From Fibrobacter succinogenes (GTDB taxonomy: Bacteria; Fibrobacterota; Fibrobacteria; Fibrobacterales; Fibrobacteraceae), in contig CACVQR010000007.1 in assembly GCA_902756345.1 (NCBI GenBank), positions 1-64,000 on the forward strand: a stretch of DNA of 64,000 nt, given 5' to 3'. Position 1 is the first letter of the stretch, and every line of letters begins with the position of its first letter. The notes under the pieces are model-generated. The model did not search any database. It had not been told where the DNA came from and saw only the letters and a list, made by a program, of their open reading frames with translations. The translations under genes and the position numbers were made by a program. This document shows, piece by piece, positions 1-7,214 of this stretch.

Positions 1-1
1 C

Positions 2-475
2 TACGCCCTCGCTTACTACAAGAGCCAGGAAGCCGCAGGTTCCTTCCTCCCGAACGAAGGTGCCGTGCTCATCAGCCTCTCCGACAAGGTTAACTTGTCT
101 GAACAGGCTATTGAAATCGGCAAGGAATTCCAGAAGCTCGGCTTCAAGATTTACGCTACCGAAGGCACCGCCAAGTTCTACGAGAAGGCCGGCGTCAAGT
201 GCGAAGTGGTGAACAAGATCGCCGAAGGCCGCCCGAACGTCCTCGACATCATCCTGAACAAGCAGGTGAACCTCATCATCAACACGCCGTGGGCAAAGCG
301 CGACGCCATCAAGGACGAAAGCGCCATCCGCAAGGCCGCTATTAAGTACAAGGTTCCGTACATCACGACCCTCGCCGGTGCCTACAACACCGTCAAGGGC
401 ATCGCGGCAGCAAGGAACGGACATGGCGCGGTTAAATCTCTTCAGGAATATCACGCGAGCATCGAAGAGATTTAA
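2..475 (+). CDS. carB: Carbamoyl-phosphate synthase large subunit, C-terminal end (partial)
   Basis: The reading frame is already open at the left edge, so only about 157 C-terminal residues are present. CarB makes carbamoyl phosphate from bicarbonate, ammonia (from the CarA glutaminase) and two ATP, for arginine and pyrimidine synthesis. The visible part is the MGS-like allosteric domain: the stretch GAVLISLSDKVN opens the fold, KIYATEGTAKFYEKAG is the typical phosphate-binding segment, and NLIINTPW with RKAAIKYKVPYITTLAGA is the conserved end. It stops at TAA 473-475. ArgF, which uses the same product, lies on the other strand 2.6 kb away. The last 29 bases of the gene are repeated at 575-603. 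A good intrinsic terminator follows only at 803-835, so the repeat-rich spacer should be in the transcript. Confidence 0.95.
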   Translation, partial: YALAYYKSQEAAGSFLPNEGAVLISLSDKVNLSEQAIEIGKEFQKLGFKIYATEGTAKFYEKAGVKCEVVNKIAEGRPNVLDIILNKQVNLIINTPWAKRDAIKDESAIRKAAIKYKVPYITTLAGAYNTVKGIAAARNGHGAVKSLQEYHASIEEI

Positions 476-603
476 CTGAAGAGTCTGCAGGAGTAGCGTG
501 CAAGGCGAATGCCGCGACAGAGAGCTTGCTCTCTCTGGCATGGCTGAGCCGAAGCCGCTGACGCCGTAGGCGTCAATACCACGCGAGCATTGAAGAGATT
601 TAA
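447..603 (+). repeat. Duplicated carB 3' end flanking a hairpin-rich spacer
   Basis: Bases 447-475, which encode the last eight CarB residues and the stop codon, recur at 575-603 with only two mismatches. The 99 bases between the copies hold two tight palindromes, GAGAGC-TT-GCTCTC (about 514-527) and GACGCC-GTA-GGCGTC (about 560-574). The layout looks like insertion of a small palindromic element with duplication of its target, or a recombination scar. The downstream copy carries its own in-frame stop. Confidence 0.75.
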
Positions 604-610
604 TGCTTAA

Positions 611-790
611 TGTCATCCCCGCGAAGGCGGGCGGACAGCACTTAGCACTTTAGTGCTTAGTGCGCATGGCCACCAAGGTGGGGATCTCCTAGCGTAAGCG
701 TGTCATCCTGAGCGAAGGGCGTAGCCCGAAGTCGAAGGATCCAGACCCGCATTTGTCACCCTGGAGCGTCCATAGGATGCGATAGGGTCC
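611..790. repeat. Three consecutive REP-like intergenic elements
   Basis: Three units lie in a row at 611-689, 701-742 and 754-790. Each starts TGTCATCC or TGTCACCC and ends in a complementary GGATC/GGGTCC-type sequence, so each can fold as a stem-loop. The first has an inner AGCACT-TT-AGTGCT hairpin. They belong to the loose class of TGTCAT...GGATC extragenic palindromes; related copies in this window are at 20792-20831 and 59329-59356. No coding potential was seen in 476-850. Confidence 0.65.
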
Positions 791-802
791 AAAAGCATTA
801 AA

Positions 803-835
803 GACCGTAGCAATAAAATGCTGCGGTCCTTTTAT
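803..835 (+). terminator. Intrinsic terminator after carB
   Basis: GACCGTAGCA (803-812) pairs with TGCTGCGGTC (819-828) around a six-base loop and is followed by CTTTTAT. This is the first convincing terminator downstream of carB. Confidence 0.75.
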
Positions 836-850
836 CATACTTGAAAAAGA

Positions 851-1265
851 TTATTTCGAAACGAACTTGTTGACGAATTCCTGCGGGGTCATTACAGACA
901 ATGCGGAATTGTTGTAATCGGAAGTGTTGCGAGTGATGATACAGTCGAACCGGTGATGTTCTGCGACGGAATTTTGAACGGCATCTTCAAAATCTTCCCA
1001 TCCGCTATCGAGAGCCGCCCAAATGTCGACTTCTGATACGGAAGAAACATGAACGATTTGGAGTAGATTGCGGATAAGCTGTTTTGTTAAAGACGGCTTT
1101 TTCAATTCCTTTTGTGCGATATAATAGATATCCGTAATTGCGGAAGCTGAAATGAATTCTTGGATATCGTCTGATGCTGCCTTGAGAACTGCTGCCGATT
1201 CGTTCACATGGGCGGTTCTATTCAGCAGAACATCTAGAACAACATTGGTGTCAACCGTTATCTGC
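851..1265 (-). CDS. PIN-domain toxin (VapC-like), start codon apparently lost
   Basis: PIN proteins are small metal-dependent RNases and usually act as toxins of type II toxin-antitoxin pairs. The frame reads QITVDTNVVLDVLLNR at its start, with the conserved first acidic residue in VDTN, and has CIITRNTSDY near its end, the usual TRN..D motif. The gene directly follows its antitoxin. No ATG, GTG or TTG lies between the in-frame upstream stop and this N-terminus. The first usable start is GTG at 1207, which would remove the VDTN motif. At the antitoxin stop the sequence reads TAAGCAG; adding one T would give TAATGCAG, a normal overlapping stop/start that opens exactly this frame and yields 138 aa. 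I infer a one-base deletion, or a rare ATA start at 1261. Confidence 0.6.
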
Positions 1266-1484
1266 TTACTTTTCGAGTCTCTCTGAACGGTAGTCTTCTA
1301 GTGACTTTCCTGTATTGGGAATAGCACCAATAAGCGAGTCAACGAGATCCGCTTTTGCATTCTTTTTTTCAGAGGATGCTACGACAGTATATGCGATAAC
1401 AACCTCCTGTCCCGCTTCTAGCCGAACAGGTGGTTCTAGCACAATCTGCTGCCCATCGAAAAATCCTTTTGCAGTTGCTATCAT
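1266..1484 (-). CDS. Antitoxin of PIN toxin pair (DUF104/AF2212-like)
   Basis: This 72-aa protein begins MIATAKGFFDGQQIVLEPPV and continues with LEAGQEVVIAY, the pattern of small antitoxins encoded just before PIN toxins: a beta-rich N-terminal half (xxVKGxYxGxxIxLxxPVxLxxGxxV) and a polar C-terminal tail that would cover the toxin. The ATG at 1484 is preceded by CGGAG at a suitable distance. An AT-rich stretch with a TATATT-like hexamer lies just upstream on the minus strand. In pairs of this type the antitoxin usually represses the operon. The antitoxin looks intact while its toxin seems to lack a start codon, which suggests a decaying module. Confidence 0.75.
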   Translation of the reverse strand: MIATAKGFFDGQQIVLEPPVRLEAGQEVVIAYTVVASSEKKNAKADLVDSLIGAIPNTGKSLEDYRSERLEK

Positions 1485-1660
1485 GGTTTTACTCCGATAA
1501 CGTTCTTTCTAAATATACCTTTTTACACGCTCGAAAGGCAACCCCCTTCCAAGTTGGAATAGCCTTTTCTCTTTACATATTAGCCTGGACTGGTACGCTG
1601 TTGTACGAGTGCGAAATGGTATTGTCATATTCATAGGGTAGTCTGGAAAAAAGACTGAAT

Positions 1661-1699
1661 CAAAAAAATTCCCGGACCGTTCAAACAAACGTCCGGGAA
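1661..1699 (-). terminator. Intrinsic terminator, bioB side
   Basis: On the minus strand TTCCCGGAC and GTCCGGGAA form a 9-bp stem (1669-1699) around a 13-base loop, followed by seven T. It ends the minus-strand transcript that comes from bioB or from the small RNA candidate at 1710-1815. Confidence 0.75.
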
Positions 1700-1709
1700 A
1701 ATGGAGTAC

Positions 1710-1815
1710 AAAAAAAAGCCGCTCTGGTGGGTCTGTCTCGTCTAGAGACTTGCGGCTCGCGATTGCTGACTGGAACGGCTGCGATGCCGGCGCTTCTTAT
1801 CCACCAGAAGGGCTC
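1710..1815 (-). ncRNA. Candidate structured small RNA or 3' UTR element
   Basis: The spacer 1485-1893 has no credible gene, but on the minus strand it holds a closed structure. AGCC plus TCTGGTGG near 1814-1801 pair with CCACCAGA plus GGCT near 1730-1717, and eight U follow. Inside is a GTCTC-TAGAC-GAGAC hairpin and a GC-rich arm. It begins about 80 bases after the bioB stop and is followed by a second terminator. I could not match it to SRP RNA, 6S RNA or tmRNA. It may be a free RNA or a processed bioB 3' end. Confidence 0.4.
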
Positions 1816-1893
1816 AATGATTAATATACCACTTTATTTCTAAAGTGGTACGGTTTTCTTTAATTTCGATATTCCAATTTGGAATAGTCGGCG

Positions 1894-2865
1894 CTAGCCG
1901 ATGAATCCATGCGGCTTGAATCCGAGGCCCTTTACGAGTTCGAAGTCCTTGCAGCTGTTGACGCCTGCGGTGGTGAGCATGTCGTCGGTGATGGCTGCGT
2001 TTGCGCCGCTCTTGAAGGCGCGTTTGCCGTCGTCGCCCAAGACGCCGCGGCCACCCGCGAGGCGGATGAATGCTTTCGGGTTGATGAACCTGTAAATTGC
2101 CACGATGCGGCAGAATTCGTCGTTCGTGAGTTTCGGAAGATTCTCGTAGGGCGTGCCCGGGATGGCATTCAACACATTCACCGGCGTGGACTTGACGCCG
2201 AGCTTGCGGAGATCGAGGCACATGTCGATGCGGTCTTCCATGGTCTCGCCGAGGCCCATGATGCCGCCGCTGCAGATTTCAAGGCCTGCGGCAAGGGCGT
2301 TTTGGAGTGCACCGATTTTGTCGTCATAGGTGTGCGTGGTGCATACGTCCGGAAAATGCCTGCGGTAAGTTTCCAGGTTGTTGTGGAAGCGGGTGAGGCC
2401 TGCCTCCTTGAGCTTGTCGAACTGCTCGCGGTTCAAGAGCCCTGCCGAAAGGCATACGGAAAGCTTGGTTTCTTTCTTGAGGCGTCGAATGGCTTCGCTA
2501 ATTTGTTCTACGTCGCGGTTCGAGAGCGTGCGGCCCGAGGTCACGATGGAGTAACGCGGAATGCCTGCGGCTTCTTTCTTCTTGGCGTCGGCTACGATTT
2601 CGTCGGCGCTGAGGAGCTTGTATTCGGGGGCGCCGGTGTGGTAGTAGCTGCTCTGGGCGCAGTACTTGCAGTTTTCGGAGCAGCGGCCGCTGCGGGCGTT
2701 CACGATAGAGCAAAAGTCAAAAACGTTGCCGTGAAATTTTTCGCGAATCTCGTTGGCGGCTTTCGTGAGTTCGTCGAGGTCGGCGTCGAGCAGTTTCACG
2801 GCCTCTTCGCGGTTGATTTCGTAACCGCCTAAAACCTTTTCCTTAAGTTCCTGGATAAAAGACAT
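1894..2865 (-). CDS. bioB: Biotin synthase
   Basis: Radical SAM enzyme that inserts sulfur into dethiobiotin, the last step of biotin synthesis. The 323-aa length is typical. The SAM cluster motif CSENCKYC sits at residues 62-69 with Cys62, Cys66 and Cys69. Further BioB landmarks are YSIVTSGR, the NLET box, CSGGIMGLGE and IPGTPYENLP. The RLAGGRG stretch carries the arginine expected beside the [2Fe-2S] cluster. The ATG at 2865 has AGGAG eight bases upstream. The gene stands alone: no other bio gene is in the window, and a structured element with two terminators follows. No biotin repressor site was recognised upstream. Confidence 0.96.
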   Translation of the reverse strand: MSFIQELKEKVLGGYEINREEAVKLLDADLDELTKAANEIREKFHGNVFDFCSIVNARSGRCSENCKYCAQSSYYHTGAPEYKLLSADEIVADAKKKEAAGIPRYSIVTSGRTLSNRDVEQISEAIRRLKKETKLSVCLSAGLLNREQFDKLKEAGLTRFHNNLETYRRHFPDVCTTHTYDDKIGALQNALAAGLEICSGGIMGLGETMEDRIDMCLDLRKLGVKSTPVNVLNAIPGTPYENLPKLTNDEFCRIVAIYRFINPKAFIRLAGGRGVLGDDGKRAFKSGANAAITDDMLTTAGVNSCKDFELVKGLGFKPHGFIG

Positions 2866-2962
2866 ATCTTACTCCTTGAACATTTTCGCGTGCAAATATA
2901 AAAAAGTGAAGCTCGGCAGTTGTCGAGCTAAAATCTGTTTTTTGAGAAACTATCTATGGTAT

Positions 2963-3060
2963 TGCATTTCGCTAAAGAAACGAGACGAAAAAACTTTTTT
3001 CAGAGAAGCGAGCTAGACAAAGTTCTAAAATGCATTTTGCTTAAGAAACGAGTGAGACGA
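2963..3060. repeat. Two diverged copies of a short extragenic repeat
   Basis: A stretch beginning TGCATTTCGCTAAAGAAACG (2963-2988) recurs as TGCATTTTGCTTAAGAAACG plus GTGAGACGA (3031-3060). A CGTAC...GTACG palindrome follows near 3078-3094. The pair lies in the bioB-argF spacer and probably belongs to a dispersed family. Confidence 0.5.
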
Positions 3061-3127
3061 GGCGTCGCTCGCCCGTAGCGTACGAGAATTGTACGTGAGG
3101 TGCGAGTGCAACGAAGTATCACGAAGT

Positions 3128-4087
3128 TTATTTAGCAAAAGGCGGCATGACCTGCCACAGCACGGCTTTGTGTGCGTGCAAGCGGTTTTCGGCTTCTTCG
3201 AAGCTCATGTTCACATCGAGGTTGTCCATCACGGAGTCCGTGATTTCTTCGCCGCGGTGTGCGGGCAGGCAGTGGCTGACCTTGCAGTGTGCCGGAGCAA
3301 GCTTCAGGAGTTCGTCGTTAATCTGGAACGGCAAGAAGTGAGACTGCTTCGTAGCCTTTTCGCCTTCCTGACCCATAGAGACCCACACGTCGCTATAGAG
3401 AATGTCGGCGTCCTTGACGGCTTCCTTCGGGTCGTGGAACACGCGGTACTGGCAGCCGTGTTTCTTCAAGCCTTCTTGAGCTTCTTCGACCACCTTGGCG
3501 GGCTGTTCAAAGCCCTTCGGGCAGGCGAGCGTGAAGTTCATGCCCACCTTGGAGGCAAGTGCGAGGAAGGAGTTTGCCACGTTGTTGCCGTCACCGATAA
3601 AAGCGACTGTCTTGGGCTTGCCGTCTGCATTCTTGAAACCGCCGAGGTTTTCCTTGATCATCTGGGCGAATGCGATTGCCTGGCACGGGTGGTAGTCGTC
3701 GGTCAAGGCGTTCACAACGGGGACGCTGCCGTATTCGGCGAGCTGTTCCACCAGGTCCTGCTTGAAGCAGCGGACCACGATAGCGTTCACCCAGCGGCTA
3801 AGGCAGCGGGCCACATCCTTGACGCTTTCGCGCTTGCCAAGGCCAATGGAATCGGGTGCGAGCAACACGGCGTGGCCGCCGAGCTGGTTCATGCCTACCT
3901 GGAATGTGGTGATAGTTCGCAGCGAGGGCTTTTCGAAGAACATGGCGATGTTCTGGCCGTGCAGGCGGTCAGACACCTTGCCGGCGTGGACTTCTGCCTT
4001 CAGGCGAGAAGCGATTTCGATAGTTTCCAGGATTTTTTCTTCGCTCCAGTCCATGAGGCGGAGGAAGTGCTTGTTGCGATCAATCAT
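3128..4087 (-). CDS. argF: Ornithine carbamoyltransferase
   Basis: Transfers the carbamoyl group of carbamoyl phosphate to ornithine to make citrulline in arginine synthesis. The 319-aa length fits. The carbamoyl-phosphate loop is FEKPSLRT (about residues 51-58), the substrate box is DYHPCQA, the nucleotide-fold-like C-terminal domain starts with VAFIGDGNNVANS, and HCLPAHRGEEIT carries the catalytic cysteine typical of ornithine rather than aspartate transferases. The ATG at 4087 is used. Upstream, 100 bases away on the same strand, is the gene for a 31-aa ribosomal protein. Substrate type is inferred from HCLP; an N-acetylornithine transferase is less likely but was not excluded. Confidence 0.93.
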   Translation of the reverse strand: MIDRNKHFLRLMDWSEEKILETIEIASRLKAEVHAGKVSDRLHGQNIAMFFEKPSLRTITTFQVGMNQLGGHAVLLAPDSIGLGKRESVKDVARCLSRWVNAIVVRCFKQDLVEQLAEYGSVPVVNALTDDYHPCQAIAFAQMIKENLGGFKNADGKPKTVAFIGDGNNVANSFLALASKVGMNFTLACPKGFEQPAKVVEEAQEGLKKHGCQYRVFHDPKEAVKDADILYSDVWVSMGQEGEKATKQSHFLPFQINDELLKLAPAHCKVSHCLPAHRGEEITDSVMDNLDVNMSFEEAENRLHAHKAVLWQVMPPFAK

Positions 4088-4188
4088 TTTTGATTCCTTT
4101 GGGCAAGCCCGTAAAACAAAAAAAATTAAAAAACGGAGCTTTTACACTCCGTCTTTAACAGGAAATCACAATAGAATGCTAACGGATA

Positions 4189-4284
4189 TTAGCGAAGTTT
4201 CTTTTTGTGACGGTCACGACGACGGCGCTTCTTACGCTTGTGAGTCGCAATCTTCCTGCGCTTTCTTTTCTTTCCGCAAGGCAT
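4189..4284 (-). CDS. Small ribosomal protein bS22-like (AURKAIP1/COX24 domain), 31 aa
   Basis: A 31-codon gene reading MPCGKKRKRRKIATHKRKKR followed by RRRDRHKKKLR. About two thirds of the residues are Lys or Arg. The MPxGKKRKRxKxATHKRKKR pattern is that of the very short ribosomal proteins annotated as AURKAIP1/COX24-domain proteins in Bacteroidetes, related to mitochondrial mS38 and mycobacterial bS22. It would bind 16S rRNA in the small subunit. GGAGAA precedes the ATG at 4284, and the TAA is at 4191-4189. It is easily missed because of its length. It sits between argF and the CE15 gene on the same strand. Confidence 0.85.
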   Translation of the reverse strand: MPCGKKRKRRKIATHKRKKRRRRDRHKKKLR

Positions 4285-4411
4285 GTTGTTTCTCCGTTAA
4301 GGGTTAAACTTGAAAATGTGCCTCCAAATAGAGAAAATTTTAGGGGCTTTGTCAAGGTGAACGACCCTTAAAAAAGGTAAAAACGCATAAAAATATGCAA
4401 AAAGAGCATGT

Positions 4412-4444
4412 AAAAAAGCCCCCCAGCTTGCGCCGAAGGGCTTT
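4412..4444 (-). terminator. Intrinsic terminator after the CE15 gene
   Basis: On the minus strand AAAGCCC and GGGCTTT close a hairpin that runs into six T, 25 bases past the stop codon of the esterase gene. Confidence 0.75.
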
Positions 4445-4469
4445 CGAGGTGTCTGGTTTTCTAGGGGAG

Positions 4470-6101
4470 CTAGTTCAAAGTGGGTGTTTCCCAGTCGATC
4501 CATTCGGACTTCTTGAAGTTGATTGTCTGCGTATTCTTGGAATAATCAATCTTACCCGTCTTGGCGTCCTTGCCGAGCAGGAACTTGTTCATAAAGTCCT
4601 TGACTTCGTCGAACTGTCCGTTCGGGAGCGAACAGTGCGCGTGGCCGCCTTCCTGGCTATAGGTGTAATTTTCCGTCACGCCGAGAGCCTTGTAGGTTTC
4701 GAGAGAAGCCTGGCCGCAGTAGTTCGACGGCACTTCGCCCAGCCATTCCTGGCCAGCGTTATCGATGATGAGGAGCGGACGCGGAGCGACCATGCTTACG
4801 AGCATGTGCTGGTCGAACGGGAGCGTATTTTCCCTGCCGTCGTAGTTCTTGAAGCTAGAAATCATCCACTTGCCTTCGGAGCCGGCGCTGGCCAGACCCT
4901 GCACAAACTGCTTGCCCTTCTGCTTGTTGACCTGGGCGCCTACACGCCAAAGCGATGCGCCGCCCGAACCGGATTCCTGCGGAATGGTGAGCGCGATGCG
5001 TTCGTCAAAAGCGCCGATGGCGAGAGCTGCCTTCCCCAGGCGGGAACAACCGCTAACAGCCAGGTGCTTGACATCGATGCCTGCATCGGGGTCTTTTTCC
5101 AAAGCGTCGATTAGGCGGCTCACGCCCCATGCCCAGGCGATAATGGTGCCCTGGCCGCCGTTGTAAAGCTGGAAGAACTTGCCGCCACCGCTTTCGGGAG
5201 CGACATTGTTCGTATTGAAGGTTATCATGGCGATGTCCAAGCCGTTGGTCGAGGAGCCGAGGCTTCCGCATGAGCCAAATCCCTGGTCCAGGCCGATGAG
5301 GGCCGGCTTCGGCTTGTCCTTGGTGCCGGCGCTGTTGATGGTGACGTCGAAGGAGACGGACTTGCCCTTGTCGGTAACGGTGACGGTGTACTTGTTGCCG
5401 GACTTCTTGCCCTCGACCTTTTCGGGATTGCGCGGCTTTTCGCCGAACATGAGTTTTTCGTACATGGCGCCGATTTCTTCGCGACGGCACTTCCAATCGG
5501 CCTTGCTAGAAATACGCTTGCCGTCAAGTCCCATGAACGGGTCCGGGAGTTTGGCATTGTTCACGCTAGAGGGAATATTGCCAATCTGGCATTCGCTGCG
5601 GTGGTCTTCCACGAAGTCGTTGCCGGGTGTCGGCGGAATGACTTCTTCTTCGCTGGAACTGGATTCGGCGGGTTTCACGTCGCCTGCAGAGCTGCTAGAA
5701 GTGTGGTGATGGTGTCCGCTGCTCGAAGATCCGACGACGGGTTCTGAGGCCAAAGAACTCGAAGATGTGTAAGAATTATTTGGAATAGAGTCGTTTTGAG
5801 CATTGGCGAGACTATCCGTTTGGCTGGAATCTTGAGGCGTTACGACAGGTTCTTGGGAGGTTGCTCCCGAAGAGTCTGCCGGCACGTCAATCACGTTCGG
5901 CCCTTCGTTGATTTCAAAGTCGATTGTCTCGACAGGCGTCTGCTGATTGGCTAAATTTGCTGAATCTGCGTTAAATTCGCCATATTTGTCAATGAGACAC
6001 TGTTCTGTGGTACATTCGGTAGCGGTCGTGCTTTCGTCGCCGCATGCCCAAAAACCGGCGGCAATAATTGCCGCTGGCAATAGATATTTATATTTGTTCA
6101 T
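4470..6101 (-). CDS. CE15 glucuronoyl-esterase-like lipoprotein
   Basis: CE15 enzymes cleave esters between lignin alcohols and 4-O-methyl-glucuronic acid on xylan. The protein (543 aa from ATG 6101) starts with a lipoprotein signal ending in FWAC (Cys20). A long Ser/Thr/Pro-rich linker with several SSSS blocks, including a HHHH run, reaches to about residue 165. The alpha/beta-hydrolase follows: the nucleophile elbow is SGCSRLGK, the CE15 form of GxSxG, then TIPQESGSGGASLWR, PRPLLIIDNAGQEWLG, and GGHAHCSLP with the catalytic His. A longer frame opens upstream, but its extra 39 residues do not look like a signal peptide, while the ATG at 6101 has GGAT-type purines upstream and the signal. The lipid anchor suggests display on the cell surface, next to xylan or lignin-carbohydrate material. 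Confidence 0.87.
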   Translation of the reverse strand: MNKYKYLLPAAIIAAGFWACGDESTTATECTTEQCLIDKYGEFNADSANLANQQTPVETIDFEINEGPNVIDVPADSSGATSQEPVVTPQDSSQTDSLANAQNDSIPNNSYTSSSSLASEPVVGSSSSGHHHHTSSSSAGDVKPAESSSSEEEVIPPTPGNDFVEDHRSECQIGNIPSSVNNAKLPDPFMGLDGKRISSKADWKCRREEIGAMYEKLMFGEKPRNPEKVEGKKSGNKYTVTVTDKGKSVSFDVTINSAGTKDKPKPALIGLDQGFGSCGSLGSSTNGLDIAMITFNTNNVAPESGGGKFFQLYNGGQGTIIAWAWGVSRLIDALEKDPDAGIDVKHLAVSGCSRLGKAALAIGAFDERIALTIPQESGSGGASLWRVGAQVNKQKGKQFVQGLASAGSEGKWMISSFKNYDGRENTLPFDQHMLVSMVAPRPLLIIDNAGQEWLGEVPSNYCGQASLETYKALGVTENYTYSQEGGHAHCSLPNGQFDEVKDFMNKFLLGKDAKTGKIDYSKNTQTINFKKSEWIDWETPTLN

Positions 6102-6238
6102 ACATCCAATCCCAATTAGAGTGTAGTGAATTCTGCACTCGTAAATGTGTAAATAAAATATATTCTTTTTTTTAAAGTGGAAACTTTTGTTCCGATTTTT
6201 TACGTTAATTTTTATCAACAGGGCGGGTCGCTTGCTTT

Positions 6239-7144
6239 TTAGCGCCTAATTTGTGCGAAAACGATAGCGACCATCATGATGGCGCAACCGCAGATTTCGC
6301 GGGCTGAAAGTTGTTCCCCTAGAATTGCCCAGCCTGCAAGCACGGCGAAAACCGATTCCAGGCTCATCGTAAGCGAAGCGATGGTGGGTTTTACTTTGTC
6401 TTGAGCAACAATCTGTAACGTGTAGGCGATTCCGCTAGAGCAGAAGGCGGCAAAGCAAAGTCCTGCGACGGCTCTTGGATTGACAAGCGCGGCAGCAATC
6501 GTGCTAAATTCCATAACAGGGAATTTCATGTCGAAAACAATCATGAGCGGAGCCGTCAAAACGCCGATAGTGAGGAACTGGATCGCCGAAACGCGAATCG
6601 GGTCGACTTTGTTCACGAACTTGTCGATGACCAAAATATGGATTGAAAAGGCGAGGGCGCACAGCAGCGAAACACCATCCGAAAGTTCCAATGAAAAACC
6701 GTCCTTGATGCAGAGCAGGTAAAGCCCGACGGTGGTAATCGCGACGCAAATCCATGTCTTTGCCGAAATGCGGTGCCCGAGAATGAGCCTTACGACTGGC
6801 ACGAGCACGATGTAGCACGCTGTCAGGAATCCGGACTTGCCGGCGGAGGTGCCGAGAAACATTCCCAGCTGTTGCAGGTTCATGGCCGTGCACAAGGCGA
6901 GCCCGTAAAAGAATCCGGCTTTCCAAAGAAGCTTGGTTTCGGCGGGGGAGCGCGGCCTGCGCGGACTTTTGCCGAAAATGTCGAGAATCTTGAAAATCAG
7001 GGCCAAAAAGCCAGCCGCGATAAAGCAACGTATGCACGAAAAGGTGAACGGCCCGAAGGCGTTGCCCTCAATTTGGGCTACAAAGCCCGACCCCCAGATG
7101 GCGGCGGTTAGAACGAGTAAAAGCGTATACCATAAATTGGTCAT
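6239..7144 (-). CDS. DMT/EamA-family transporter
   Basis: Integral membrane protein of the drug/metabolite transporter superfamily, about 301 aa from ATG 7144, with ten likely helices in two EamA repeats. The first repeat begins LWYTLLLVLTAAIWGSGFVAQ, the typical WGSGF start. The second shows SGIAYTLQIVAQDKVKPT and SLESVFAVLAGWAILGEQLS, the family signature at the end of the repeat. The substrate cannot be told from sequence; relatives export amino acids or metabolites. An in-frame extension of 54 residues upstream is rejected because it would break the usual N-terminus. It is divergent from coaX with a 70-base gap, which must hold both promoters. Confidence 0.88.
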   Translation of the reverse strand: MTNLWYTLLLVLTAAIWGSGFVAQIEGNAFGPFTFSCIRCFIAAGFLALIFKILDIFGKSPRRPRSPAETKLLWKAGFFYGLALCTAMNLQQLGMFLGTSAGKSGFLTACYIVLVPVVRLILGHRISAKTWICVAITTVGLYLLCIKDGFSLELSDGVSLLCALAFSIHILVIDKFVNKVDPIRVSAIQFLTIGVLTAPLMIVFDMKFPVMEFSTIAAALVNPRAVAGLCFAAFCSSGIAYTLQIVAQDKVKPTIASLTMSLESVFAVLAGWAILGEQLSAREICGCAIMMVAIVFAQIRR

Positions 7145-7214
7145 GTATACATATATAGAAATCCTCAAGATTTGAAAAAAAATTATATCTTTTAAGGAAA
7201 AGACTATTTTACAG

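Noticed and set aside
1710-1815. Possible SRP RNA (GGAA loop and CTGACTGGAACGGCTG on the plus strand)
   Set aside because: The conserved CAGGUCCGGAAGGAAGCAGC core is not present, and the U tail is on the other strand.
1909-2832. Long open frame antisense to bioB
   Set aside because: Same codon-bias effect; the minus-strand BioB has all radical SAM motifs, while the plus frame has none.
3089-4093. Long open frame antisense to argF
   Set aside because: A shadow of a complete and well-supported ornithine carbamoyltransferase.
6102-6218. 39-residue N-terminal extension of the CE15 lipoprotein
   Set aside because: It would bury the lipoprotein signal and shows only AT-rich low-complexity sequence.
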